From NCBI RefSeq assembly GCF_001649575.2, contig NC_051434.1, forward strand, positions 19,703,276-19,767,275: 64,000 bases of DNA. The letters run 5' to 3'. The DNA comes from Kryptolebias marmoratus. Taxonomy: Eukaryota; Chordata; Actinopteri; Cyprinodontiformes; Rivulidae. Positions 1 to 13,910 of the stretch are shown here, piece by piece (the stretch's first letter is position 1; every line of letters starts with the position of its first letter). Made by a program: the position numbers and the translations under genes. The notes beneath the pieces are model-generated. The model saw nothing but the letters and a program-made list of their open reading frames with translations, had not been told where the DNA came from and searched no databases.

Positions 1-66
1 TGAGGACGCTTCCACTCGCACACGTTACCATTCCTGTTTTACAGCTTTGACCCGTGCGTCACCTGA

Positions 67-2881
<2,815 letters not shown>

Positions 2882-3985
2882 GGAGGAGGAGGTGGGAGCA
2901 ACACACATCCTAATCCTACCACCACACACACATCTCCTTTTAATCTCATCTACTTAAAAAAATCTGTCTCTATCACTGTCTTTTTCTGTCTCTCTGTCTG
3001 TCTCTCTCTTCTGTCTGTTGTATGTGATGTCCAGCCACACAGCAGGAGCAAGACACCACACCCAAACTGATTTCACTCACCAACATTCAGATTCCAGACA
3101 GGAAATCCCATAAAACCCTGTGATGCCAAATGTGAATTTAAAGTAAACAAACATGGCCGACGATTTAGAAGCAATGAAAAGTTACTGGGTACACCAGTTG
3201 CGGTAGCAGTTTCGGTCCAACTCCTTGTCATTTTGGTTATTTTGAAATGTTGAACAAACATTTGTGTTGTTGCCACATATCAGTGAGTCGGTTGTGCCAT
3301 GTCAGCTGTTTTTTTTGTTTTGGAATCCCCTCCGTGCTTACGTCACTGCGCTTTCTGATTGGCTACCTGTCACATTCAGCAGGCTGCGTTCCCGTTCATC
3401 CTCGGGGAAACGCCACACGCTGCGACATCCAGCCAAGACAATCCAACATATTGAATAACCCGATTTTAGATCAGAGCGGTCCTGACGTCCTTCCAAGCGG
3501 ACCAGATAACTCTTAACACACCACACACAGCAGGAATATCGCTTAAGAGTCATCCCGATAATCTGGGCTTTCTAAGATTGTCAGACGGTGGAAATCAGGA
3601 CAAAATCGTCATAAAAATCTTGCAGTGTAAACCAGGCATAAGTGTTTTATTTAATATGAACAAAAATCTACTAAAATCATCTCCATAAGCTGCTTAAGTG
3701 TAACGTATATTAATGTTGTGCTGCTAAAACCAGTGAAGTGTCAGCTTTTAATTTTAGGTCTGTCTGTTTTTGTGTTCACAGTGAATGATGGGAACCGTTT
3801 TGTCCCGGCCACGATGCTTTTCTCTGACAAACCAACAGGTCGTCTCGCCTGTATGCCAGCGTCTTTACATGTTTTCGTAAAAATTTTTAAGTTTTATTGT
3901 TACTGTGATGTTTTAACCCAATCTCGGTTTTCTTCTACTTCCTTTTTTTTGCAAAAGCAGAATAAAGTTGTTTTCAGTCGTGGCT
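2882..3985 (+). other. Probable ilf2 3' UTR with poly(A) signal
   Basis: Non-coding sequence follows the ilf2 stop. The first canonical AATAAA on this strand is at 3961-3966, so the 3' UTR may end just past it, giving about 1.1 kb. No splice or coding signal is seen here. The extent is inferred. Confidence 0.45.
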
Positions 3986-4862
3986 GTGCGAGTGAAGGTC
4001 TGTGACCAGAGGACAGATTTGAATGAAACCTGCAGAAAGTAATCATTACATGTACATCTACCACTTATTAACTTCAGGAGGCATGATTTAAGATGGCTGC
4101 CACAACCAGCTGAACTTAAAAAGTGGCATAGTTATTCTCAAGGTTTGACCAAAATGGCAATATGCATTCCTTCAATTGCTAGGCCTTTAACTTTAAACTT
4201 TAGCCCTCAAATTCCAGTATTTAACGTCAATTTAAGACTGACAAAACTGAATTCATTAATTGGTTGGTCTCTTTTTTTTAAACCCTTTCAGAATGGCTGA
4301 ACAAATAATTTGATTTTCATGCTGCAAAATTCATCACAGTGACACAAAAGGAAAGGTCAAAATTTATTTGAAGACGTCAAAACTAACATTAAAACGAAGT
4401 TTTGTGAAAACATTTGACCGTATGGGTGCGGCTCCAGTTTGTCCCAGTTCATGGACTTTTTAGTTACAGTGGTTAAATTTGCTTTGAGGCACTACAAGGC
4501 AATGTCAGCTCTTTATCGGACAAACTGTGTGGTGAGGAGACGAAGAAAATGTAACAGGAATGATATTTTGTAACTTGCGTTCGTGTGGGGAAGTAGCTGA
4601 TGGTGCGTCCCGTTTGCTGCAGTCAGACTTCATTCACACCTCAAACTCAGCGAGGAGAAGCGAAAAGTCAATTCGATGCCTTTTCAGCATGTCGTGTGTC
4701 AGAACAGCACCACACCTTACTTTAACACAACAAACACACAATCCTCACAATCAGAGCACCTCCCTCAGATCAATTTTACCTAAAACCCTTCAACTCAAAA
4801 AGGGCTGACTTGACGGATAAACGCATCCTCTTAAACTGAAACTTTCACAAGAACAGTGTTTT
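3986..4862. other. ilf2-pex11b convergent spacer
   Basis: This spacer lies between two convergent genes. Positions 4025-4190 hold a forward copy of the dispersed repeat family (AAGATGGCTGCCACAACC, then ATATGCATTCCTTCAATTGC and TAGGCCTTT). The remainder, 4191-4862, shows no gene or repeat I can name. Confidence 0.5.
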
Positions 4863-4868
4863 TTTATT
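4863..4868 (-). promoter_or_regulatory. Candidate pex11b poly(A) signal
   Basis: TTTATT on the plus strand reads AATAAA on the minus strand, about 340 bases past the pex11b stop. It would give a short 3' UTR that does not reach ilf2. Position and sequence are seen; use is inferred. Confidence 0.4.
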
Positions 4869-5206
4869 AAATCTTAGTGACTTATGGGTGCTAAAACTAA
4901 GAAAGGTTGCCCCGGCTCTGTTGGAAGACTAAAAATGAACTTTTCTGCTTCTAGACGATGGATGACTTTGGCTGTTAAATGTACAAGTTATACTGACTGA
5001 GAAGATAAAAGTTAACTTTAAACACAGGCAATAAGAATGCATATTTCTGTCTTTATGTGTGCACACGGATTTGGTCGTAAAACGTCACACTTCTTTTATA
5101 ACTCCGGCCTCTGGTTGGTGCAAGAAAATGTGATTCATTCCTCCACGTTAGTTACAATCAGTAGATGTCAGTACAGTTCTGCCGCATCTTTGTTCCTCAC
5201 TGGGAT

Positions 5207-8136
5207 TTACGGCTTGAGTTTGAGCCACGGCTGGACTATCGTGAGGATGGAGAGGACAGAGGAGAGCAGGCCGCAGGTCCCGACGAAACCTGGGCTGGTG
5301 GGGTAAATCCCCAGCCTGTCGAGTGGGATGAAGATATCGCAGCCGTTCTTCAGCAGGTCCAGCAGGAGCGGCGGGTTGCCGTGCAGGACTGTCAGCACCT
5401 GTCGGAGGCGCCGGCGGAGCCACGCAAGAGGAGGTGCCACAGCGGGCGAACAGAGGTGGTCGGCGGGGAGGGTGCTGCCGTCGGACACGGGGGGAGGGGC
5501 GGACTTGGCGCTTCTGTGGCGAGCCTCGGAGTCGAGGAGAAGGCAGAGCTCATACATGTCTCGGGTCAGGTTGAGGATCAAAGCAAAGAGGTAGTACCTG
5601 TCGAGTGAAAACCACACGATACGAGTGAAAACGGGCTTCTAGGGCCAGAGGTTCAACAAAACTTCAGCAACTTAAAGACAAAAACATCCTACTGTTGGTT
5701 TAGTTTCGGGGCACAAATCCTGGTCGTACCTTAAGGCAGCCAAGACCAGAGACGACTGCTGGTCGTGACAGCTTCAATATCAAAGGTTTACAAACAACCA
5801 TTAATGTCACGTAACGGCCATTTCTATCAACATTTTTACTGCTTCTACTTTGCACTTCACTGTTTTTCACATGGAATACTGTGGTTGTTCCCTCCACAAA
5901 GGAGGTTATGTTTTTGGTAATGTCTGTGTGCAAGATTACTCAAAACGTGAACGGATTTTCATTAAATCTTCAGGAAACATCGAACGTGCTACAAGAAACA
6001 TGAGATTAGATTTTGATGGTGATCTGGTCAAAGTTCAAGGTCAACCCATGTTCTAATTTCACAGCTGGACACCTGATGGGTCATGGGTGATCACAATTGA
6101 TTTCACGGTCGTGGGGTCAAAGGCCTACATCACAGTTGACCTAGTAAGATAAGATAAGATATTCCTTTATTAATCCTGCAGCGGGGAAATTTACATTGTT
6201 GCAGCAGCACAGAGGACAGAGCAGAACCAATATACAGAAAAAAACAAATGAATATAAAAAATACTAATAAGTAAATGTTTTTAAAAATACCCCCGTTTTC
6301 ATGCCGGTCGTATCATTTCATTTTGTTGTATTTATCGGCCGCACCTTCAAAGGCCGGTCCGTGAAAAACACTGTCTGATAATGAACCGGTCCGTGGAGCT
6401 AAAAAGGTTGGGGACCGCTGGTTTAGAACAATTACGGTGAACTGAAACAGCGCCTCCACTAGCCATCTGTGAATCCTCAGGTTTATTTAACAGAGCTCAC
6501 ACAAAGAAGCTGCTCAGCAGAACAAAACTGACACCAAAGCTTTATTTTATTTTGACGAAAACTCCAGATGGTGGAACTCTGTTCGACCTGTTATCGAACT
6601 CAAGTTTGGTTGTGATACCAGAATAAAGGGAACTGGTTATTTTAACAAGCTACTTGGGGAATGAATGCGACTTGCCTGAAAGACCTCTGACTCCATTTCC
6701 GTTGATCCAGTTTGGACACGAGGCCGGTTTTTCCTGCCCACAGTACGTTGTCACAGGCAAAGTACATGGCTCTGTTCAGGTGGCTGATGGTCAGGCAGAG
6801 CCTCAGCACGCTGTCAGACAGGTGGATGGTCCTCTTGGCAGCCTGCAGAGCTTCCACAGAGTTCCCCAGACGCAGCACTGTGGGTAGACACACACACCAG
6901 TCACACCAAGCATCAACCCTTTAGCAACAAACACATACTGGCTTCACTTACACTTTCTCGTCAGGCTCATGTGAGCTTCCAGGTCACTGATTGTTCTGTG
7001 GAGCTCCGACGCAGCCTTGCTCTTGCTCAGAGTGTAGCCCAACAGCATGCAGGCATACTGAGCAGCCCTGTGAAAGCACAACTGGGGTTAGCGAGCCGTT
7101 TCGGCGAGGAACCAACGAACCATCATTACACCTGATGATGTTTGTCAGAATCTGATGCAAATCGATCCTCTGTCATTCTCTTTCTCCCACCTCCCTGTCT
7201 TGTTTGGAACGATTACCAGGAAGAGACGTTTGTTATGTATAAAAGCAAAACAGGTCTGAAGACTTGGGTTTGAATAAACCTCAAGACTTTTGTCATTTGG
7301 ACAAACAAGGCCAAAATAGAGATGTCTGGCTATAATTCACAGTTTCATTCATGTTTAGGGAGAAAGCAAACACCCCATACTAGCTGTCAGCACGGTGGTG
7401 GAGGGCTGATGGTTTGGGCTCATGCAGTCACTGAGCCGACCAGGAACTCCTCTGGAGTCAAATGTGAGGACATCTGCCCTACAGCTGAGGATTGGACCAA
7501 ACTGAACAATGATCCCAAACACAGCAGCTGATCTACAACAGAACGGCTGAAAAATGCTGCAATAAGCTAGGGTAGTGATACATAATAAAGTCAGGTACAT
7601 ACGTAGTACTTACATACCTGGTATGCACATTGTATATGCTTGATAAGTACAGAGAAGTACCTCTCAGGTATATATCCAGTAAACACCAGGCTGTATTATG
7701 TGTTGCTATCATGACCTAATTCGTTTTCAGACCACAGTCTGACTGAAATGTTGTGGTGGGACATTAGAGGAGATCTGCAAACATAAACTAAACTGAAGTC
7801 ATGCTGAGAAGAAGAGAGGGCCAAAGTTCTTTCACAAAGATGTGAGAACCTGACCAGGTCGTACTGAGAGTTACTGATGCTAAAAGCTGCAGGATCACAG
7901 GACAGCGTCGGGTTGTCAATGAACTAACCCCGCTGTTACATTGTAAATAATGCTAATCTTTAATCGTTTCTCTGTCGTCTCAGCTCTGACATGAATACAC
8001 GTGGATGGAGCTAACAAGCACACCAAGTAAAGCTTTAAAACCGACTGTGTATAATGCCTGTTTATTACTAATAATACTACCTAAGCACTCTTTCCTTGGC
8101 TTGACTCTGAGCGTTGAACCGAACCCAGGAGTCCAT
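5207..8136 (-). CDS. pex11b: Peroxisomal membrane protein PEX11 beta
   Basis: Four exons on the minus strand, 8081-8136, 6952-7067, 6676-6877 and 5207-5597, total 765 nt and encode 254 residues (human about 259). The start [19 protein letters not shown] matches the PEX11 amphipathic N-terminus. Exon 3 carries [20 protein letters not shown] and [19 protein letters not shown]. Exon 4 has the [17 protein letters not shown] segment, a variable Pro/Ser linker, and a C-terminal stretch [15 protein letters not shown] followed by a hydrophobic helix and terminal KLKP. PEX11 proteins bend and elongate peroxisomal membranes before DRP1-driven division; this is family knowledge. All phases join. The intron between exons 3 and 4 starts with GC rather than GT (CAG/GCAAGT, donor at 6675-6674). 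Intron 1 (7068-8080) carries a Tc1-like relic. The gene lies in tandem downstream of snapin and converges on ilf2. Confidence 0.95.
5850..6420. repeat. Dispersed repeat fragments in pex11b intron 3
   Basis: Positions 5890-6060 resemble a common fish repeat with the phrase CCTCCACAAAGGAGGTTATG followed by degenerate sequence about adding a solution-like CAAGATTACTCAAAACGTGA. Positions 6148-6200 hold GATAAGATATTCCTTTATTA and a following GGGGAAATTTACATTG, another common fish repeat phrase. Positions 6283-6420 are an isolated hAT end reading inward from CAGCGGTCCCCAACCTTTTT on the minus strand; the same end occurs at 63594. Assignments rest on remembered phrases. Confidence 0.55.
7285..7560 (+). 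pseudogene. Tc1/mariner transposase relic
   Basis: Translated fragments [15 protein letters not shown] and NNDPKHSS resemble the central catalytic part of Tc1-type transposases (the GGGSIMVWG and DNDPKH regions). The frame is interrupted and no inverted repeats were found, so this is a decayed fragment inside pex11b intron 1. Confidence 0.7.
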
Positions 8137-8460
8137 GCTGACGGAGCTGTGGACTGGACCGAACCTGCTCTCCCTTTCAGCTACTAGCGATGCTGCAGCT
8201 GCTAGCTGGAGGCTAGCTAAATGCTAGCTGTGTAGCGTCTTTGTTTTTATTTCCTATAATAATAATAAGCTCACTGTCTTCTGCAACAGTTGCATAAACT
8301 GAGAGGGAAAAAGTCCGGCCTGCCCACTTCCTCGCGTTTTCACACTAACTTCCGACGGCAAACCTCTCTGTAAAAACCTACACTGCCCCCTAGAGGCGAG
8401 CATTATGCAGCTCGCCGTGCGCGCATCGGAAATGTGTTTTTTTTTTTATTATTTTCAGAT
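8137..8460 (-). promoter_or_regulatory. Presumed pex11b promoter and 5' UTR region
   Basis: This sequence lies just upstream of the pex11b start codon. No TATA box is evident. At 8383-8396 CTGCCCCCTAGAGG matches the reverse CTCF consensus at all but one position, followed by GC-rich CTCGCCGTGCGCGC. Promoter function is inferred from position only. Confidence 0.35.
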
Positions 8461-9261
8461 TTTTTTAAAGTTCCTTTAAGACCCGCCTATAACATGAAGT
8501 GCTCAACAGTAAGGAAATTTAATTCAACTTATCTCAAAATTGTATTCAGTTGTAGGATCAGAATTAGAGTCAAGAACAGCGTTTGTGACGTTCTCAGAAC
8601 CGGGGTTAGGGCCAGTTTAGATCAGATATGAATACAAGCTTCTAAACTTGTACTGCTATTTTTTAATTCTTGTCATAATGGTGGCACATTGAGAGATTAG
8701 CACTGAAGTAGTACGCTATAAAAAAAATTGAGAATCACTCTTTGGCTGACAAACATTATAGTATCACCACTGTGCTTCACAGCTTTGCCTTGACAAACCA
8801 GTTCTAGTAGTTATAATGCAGCCATCACTATATTCAGAGAGTCTTTTAAATGCTGCTTACAAACTCTAAATGTTCAGTAGCCATTTTTCCTGGCCTCTAC
8901 TCTGTGAAGCACAGCTTTCTGGAGTGCAAGTGACTCGAACGGATGCAGTAGTGAGACGCTCTGATCTCATCTGTGAAGCTCTCTCGGGACTGCCTTTGGC
9001 TCAGACCATCACATACAGGGTCAAATTAACGCTAGTGACAAAATAGTGTCATTTCAATACCTAATTGTTCACCCAAAATCAAATGAAACTGTTGTTTAAA
9101 CCTTCTGTGACTTTAGAGTACATATATTTTGCTAAACAAATCTAAATTTGGACAAAGTTGTGGACAAATATCAAACGTGAAATTAGATGAAAAGTAAACA
9201 TCGGCTCGTCACATGTTGTTTAAAAGTGGGCATAAACTGTTCGTGCTCAGTCTGTCTGTGG
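8461..9261. other. pex11b-snapin spacer, left part
   Basis: No exon, RNA gene or repeat that I can name was found in this 0.8-kb stretch between pex11b and the 3' end of snapin. Confidence 0.4.
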
Positions 9262-9574
9262 CAGTGATGTCCAATCCTGGTCATGGAGGGCCGCTATCCT
9301 GCATGATTTAGATGTTTCCCTGCTCCTCAGCAGGCCTTCAAGTTCTGCAGAAGCCTGTTAATCACTCAGTCATTCAAATCAGGTGTCTTCTTCTTCTATA
9401 GATTTTAACGGCAGCTTGCATCCATTTATGTTGCACTACTGCCCTCTATTAACTCCTACCATCTATACTTCAAATTAATTTAAATATCCCAGTGTTTCAA
9501 ATCAGGTGTGTCAAAACAGAGACACTAAAACATGCAGGGCAGAGGCCCTCCAGGACCAGGACTAAACACCACTG
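9262..9574. mobile_element. Fold-back MITE with nested retroposon
   Basis: The left arm (CCAATCCTGGTCATGGAGGG, CCGCTATCCTGCATG, TTTCCCTGCTC) is the inverse of the right arm (GCAGGGCAGAGGCCCTCCAG, GACCAGGACTAAACACC). Three other copies lie at 34080, 36192 and 63068. This copy is interrupted by about 109 bp (9387-9495) beginning with CTTCTTCTTC, flanked by a 14-bp direct repeat TTCAAATCAGGTGT at 9373-9386 and 9496-9509. Confidence 0.8.
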
Positions 9575-9745
9575 GTTTGTGGTGTGCATCAAACAAGAGG
9601 TGGGTTCAGTTTTTACACGCATAATCCAAGCACTCCAACAGATCATTTTTGATAAAAACCTTGACATCTAAGGTTCAAGGGAGGCTACTTTTACTGTGTA
9701 CAAGATCATTATTTTGTATAAATTAAGACAATAACTTAAAGGATT

Positions 9746-9751
9746 TTTATT
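9746..9751 (-). promoter_or_regulatory. Candidate snapin poly(A) signal
   Basis: AATAAA on the minus strand lies about 100 bases past the snapin stop codon. A short 3' UTR is implied; use is inferred. Confidence 0.5.
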
Positions 9752-9853
9752 TTTATGTCAAAAACAGCACAGGGTAGGAGTAAACACTTGACAAACAGAC
9801 ATTTAAACATTAAAGGAAGACTGGTCCTTTGGGTGCTCCTGTACAGGGAGGTG

Positions 9854-10940
9854 TCACGGTTTACTGGGGGAGCGAGAGGTGAACACTCCCGATGCCTCCA
9901 GCATGGTCTTCCTCCGAGCCGTCTCTTTGGCCACGTTGTGGTTAAGTCGTCTCAGGCGCTCCTGCGGATGAAAGCATTCAGCACACCCTTTAAATGTCTG
10001 ACAGCCTGCAGCTTGAAGCAAGAAGAATTATCAACCAATCAGCCCACATCCTCCCCAGTGAATTTCTTATCACGCCATCAGAACGACCTCACGTTCTGCT
10101 TCATTCTGGCTTAAACAACGGCGGGCGATACGCATTCCTTCAAGGAATGCTAGGCCTTCAATTTAGTATAACATTTCTTTGCATGTGAATTGTCAGAAAG
10201 GGTGTGTGTGCACTGCAGGTGTGCCATAAGGAGGATAAGGTGAGGTGAATTAACACAACAGCAAACGATTTTGAACTATAAGGGCAAAAGTTTAAAAAAA
10301 AAAAAATCAAGAGTTAAGTGTGTACCAGAGCCCGGACACTGACCTGAGCATTCTGCAGGATGTTGTTTACAAGCACCACTCTGCGTCTGGCATTAAGCAG
10401 CTTCTTCACATAAGGATCCAGGTCCAGCGCCACCTTCTGGTGTTCATTTATCCTGCACAGCTCTGCCAGGGCAGAACATAAAGCACAACCGAATAAGAAC
10501 CACGTTGTTTTCCTCGGTGTATTGATTTTAGAGCTGGTTTTCACGTGTTAGCAGTTTAATGAACACTGAAGGAGACATGATTTAAACTGACAGACAGACA
10601 TTTTTTACCCGTGGCCAAATTGTCTATGTGCTCCCTTAATTCCACCTGGCTTTCTCTGCAAAGAACAAAAAACAGAAATGCTCAAGAAGGGCAGTCACTG
10701 AACGCAAAACAACGCTAACTGAGAACCAGCAGTAGTGCAGGTTCATTTAAAAATAACCCTCCCAAAACGCAATCACGTGACAGTCATGCGACAGTTGGGG
10801 ATCTTAAAAGGAAGCTTTGTTTACCTGACTGAGTGAACATGCAAGTCCAGCTGTTGGATCGCTGGTTTCAGGAGGTCGAGCAGCCCCTCGGCCACAGCAT
10901 CTTTATCGGGAGAAGTTTCTGCCACAGCCACGGAAGCCAT
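9854..10940 (-). CDS. snapin: SNAP-associated protein snapin
   Basis: Four minus-strand exons, 10825-10940, 10609-10655, 10344-10462 and 9854-9961, give 390 nt and 129 residues (human 136). All introns are GT-AG and phases agree. After a divergent N-terminus (MASVAVAETSPDKD) the protein follows snapin closely: AEGLLDLLKPAIQQLDLHVH, ESQVELREHIDNLATELCRI, QKVALDLDPYVKKLLNARR, VVLVNNILQNAQ and ERLRRLNHNVAKETARRK. It is almost all helix with heptad-like spacing, as expected of this coiled-coil protein. Snapin is a shared subunit of BLOC-1 and BORC and binds SNAP-25, acting in lysosome positioning and vesicle fusion; this is family knowledge. The start is the first ATG in frame with the conserved core. 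The gene is head to head with chtop and upstream of pex11b in tandem. Confidence 0.97.
10118..10165 (+). repeat. Terminal fragment of dispersed repeat family
   Basis: ATACGCATTCCTTCAAGGAA followed by TGCTAGGCCTTCAATT is the end signature of the 12-copy family described in the findings. It contains the palindrome GCATTCCTTCAAGGAATGC-like core. It lies in the last intron of snapin. Confidence 0.6.
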
Positions 10941-11389
10941 GTTAATGGGAAAAAAAGTCAACAAAAACCTGAACAGGAAGCTACGTATTCTGACGTCACG
11001 ACGTTAAATCACTGTGCTGCATTTGATGATATCAAAAATTCCGATATCCGACCTTCAACGGTAACAAGAGAAGAGAAACAATCAGCAAAAGTCGGAATTT
11101 CTAACTAAGTTAATTCTCAACAGGTAACGTCAACCTTCGCATTTAACACTATTCCACTAAAAGGCAAAACACGTAAAATTCTGTTTTTTTGTCTTATATT
11201 TGCCCTAAAAGCATTAAACATATTCATTTGCGAGTTTTTTTAAGCAAATTTATGTCCTAATTTAATTTAGATATATAACTTGACATAATGTTTTTTAATG
11301 ACCACGTTTCTTTTCCCAGGATACACAGGCGTGAATCTGGGTTTCAAGTTTCCGTTCCTTTTTTAAACAGAGTTTCCATTTCCGGGGGT
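10941..11389. promoter_or_regulatory. snapin-chtop divergent intergenic region
   Basis: The snapin start codon (10940, minus) and the first chtop exon (plus) diverge across this short spacer. It should include the snapin 5' UTR and promoter and the chtop promoter. No TATA box is clear. A shared promoter is an inference from geometry. Confidence 0.4.
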
Positions 11390-11710
11390 ACCTGAACGCA
11401 GCGGAGGGCATTCTCCATTTTCTTCCCCAGCAGTCGTCTCACCCACCAGCACCATCTTAGACGTTTTTGGTAGCATTGTCGCAACAGACAGTGTTACTTA
11501 AAAACTACAACTAAAACCTAGCCGAAGTCTGTTTCATGCTATATATATATATATATATAAACACTTATTTAGGAAACAAGCCTGTTAGAGTTTATTTTTA
11601 GACAGAACAATACAAGAGGACGCCCACGGTGACGGTGGAGCTAGCTGCTGAAGCTAACCTCAGCTAACTGAAAACTACGGATTTTCTCCACTACTGACGC
11701 AAAACCAACA
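11390..11710 (+). other. chtop: chtop non-coding first exon (5' boundary uncertain)
   Basis: A strong donor ACA/GTAAGTAATA ends the exon at 11710 and no other suitable first exon was seen before the acceptor at 15018. The exon is untranslated because the CHTOP start codon lies in the next exon. The transcription start is not visible; a (TA)n run lies at 11542-11559. Confidence 0.45.
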
Positions 11711-12862
11711 GTAAGTAATAACCTTGTAGCGCTGTGAGACCATTTGAGTAAGTTTAAACACGCGTACAAAACATGATTTATTCATTATTGTCCGCTAATG
11801 TGCAGCTAGCTACCTTGCCTTTATTGAAAAGTCACGCTACTGGGAAAGGCTCAGAGTAACTTGTAATCCTGAGTCATAAAGTTACACGATGTTGTTCTGC
11901 GAAAAGGAAACTGAAACTCAAGGGAGGATTTTTGTATGTCTGGACAGATGTTTTAAGAATTTTTATCTGTACGAATTTATCATAGCTTAAAATCTTTATT
12001 TTCTTCCAAATCAGTAGTTTTGATTGGTGTTTTTTCTTGTCTTACTTTAAATCAAAGGCATACTTTCTGATCGCATCACATTTAGGTGGGGTCAGATCGG
12101 ACAAAAGAGTTTCAGTAGAAGCCATGCCAGTAACAAAAACACGGACATCCACCCTCATTGTGATTAATAGCATTAAAGCATATATATGTTTCACTTTTAA
12201 AGATGAAGTTCAGATCATCGTCTCTCTTTTTTTACAGTATATACAGGACAGATTGTTCCATCAAGTTACAACAATGTCAGATATAACAGGGTTCCAAATC
12301 TCCATGTTTTTTTATACAGTTTGGGGGTTTATGTGTTGTTTTAAGCATACAGATAATATTATCAGACCGCAATGGCTTTTTGACATAAAAAATGCTTAAA
12401 AATCAAGAAAATACCTCAGAAAATTTGAGGCTGGAACAGTATGTGGAAAGTATTTACCACAAAACTGAATGAATCTGATTAGCTTTAAGCAGTGAGCTCT
12501 GATTAGCTGCTGAGGTAAATTATAATGTGCGTTTTTTGGTCTGTCTTAAAAGATACTGACATTTATCTTAAATAGTTATTTAAGGTATTAAACTCCTACC
12601 AACAGGGTTTAGCCAACATTAAAACAAAACCTCTCTGGACTTTCTGATGTTAATGTTTGGTTGTGGGGGTTTCGGTGTGATTGCTGAACGGGAGGCCTGA
12701 AGTTGATCTGCTGCTGTTATGCCTCTGAGCCGTGAAGCCAGTTTCTCACTGCGTTGCGACTGCTGGAGACTAGTTAGTGACCCAGAAAATAGGCAAATCA
12801 TTTTGTTGCTGTTCCAGTGCGTCCTAAACATACCAAGAGAACTGACGATAATATCACACTTT

Positions 12863-13820
12863 CAGGATTTCCCCCAGAAAAGTGGCTAAGCCTGATGGTA
12901 GGCGGTCGTTTGCCAGCCGATCACAGGCTGACCATGATTTAGTAAAAAAAAAAATTAAAGTTGACAGGAAAGTTGAAAATATGGCTATTTATTATGTGAT
13001 ATTGTAAGATATTTGTCAAATATTTACACAACTACAGTTTTACAAAAAGGCACTTTTGAAATACTTTTTTAAAACAAAAATACAATTAAAAATAATACAA
13101 TTTGTTTGCACCTAATTTAAAAATTGCAAACAAGGCACCAACACACGTCTCATGTCAAGACCAATGAATAACAACAGAGAATTGAAAAACAGAGATGCTG
13201 TACTGTACTGTGCTTTTTGTGGCACAGGCTGCATGTTGGATCACTACATCTAACAACAAAACAAAGCATCTAATGCTGAATTTAATAGCATCATCTTACT
13301 GGTAAACAAGGATAAATTAGCACGTTTCATATTAATATTTTCACTACAAAGCATGCTTACCGTAGTCGGTCTTGTAAAGCCACCCGCTGAATTTCAGCTC
13401 AACTAACCATTGTGGTCTATAAACACTCCTTTTTGTCAGCTGCAGCAGTAGTTTTGAGCCGTTTGATGATCCTTGTGATCTCTCACAGAGGGATCATATA
13501 AATACTGAAACAGGCGAACAAGCTTCGCTAGAGCACCAAGATCGTCCATTTTGAATAGAGCGCGGTTCACGCAACCTTATAAAAATTGGGAGGTGCGTGA
13601 CACAGCGCGGGCCTTCGCACGGGGGCGGGGACAGTGCGATCGCATCACTTAGGCGCACGCACCCTTGCGCGGTGATCAACGCGTCAAGTTGATACGAGTG
13701 GGGGAAAAACGTGTCTGAAAAATGACTTATTCTACAATAAACAAGCGGAGCTTAGCCTGGCGGCAGGGGCAGTTAAGCCCGTCGGCCCACTAGGCTTATA
13801 ATACACTGGGGGAAACCCTG
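12863..13820. mobile_element. Non-autonomous DNA transposon, hAT-like ends
   Basis: The left end CAGGATTTCCCCCAGAAAAG and the right end read inward, CAGGGTTTCCCCCAGTGTAT, form a terminal inverted repeat continuing into AAGCCTGATGG/AAGCCTAGTGGG. A 6-bp direct repeat CACTTT flanks both ends, with no clean 8-bp duplication visible. Internal sequence has no long open frame but includes a GC-rich block (13555-13700). Superfamily is therefore likely, not certain, hAT. Confidence 0.7.
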
Positions 13821-13910
13821 CACTTTGCTAAACCAGTTTTTGACTTTTGTTTTACATATGAATCATAGACATTTCTGTTAGCATGTACAGTAAAAAACAA
13901 AACAAAACAC

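Noticed and set aside
5148..5608. Plus-strand frames of 88-147 residues
   Set aside because: They are shadows of the last pex11b exon on the minus strand.
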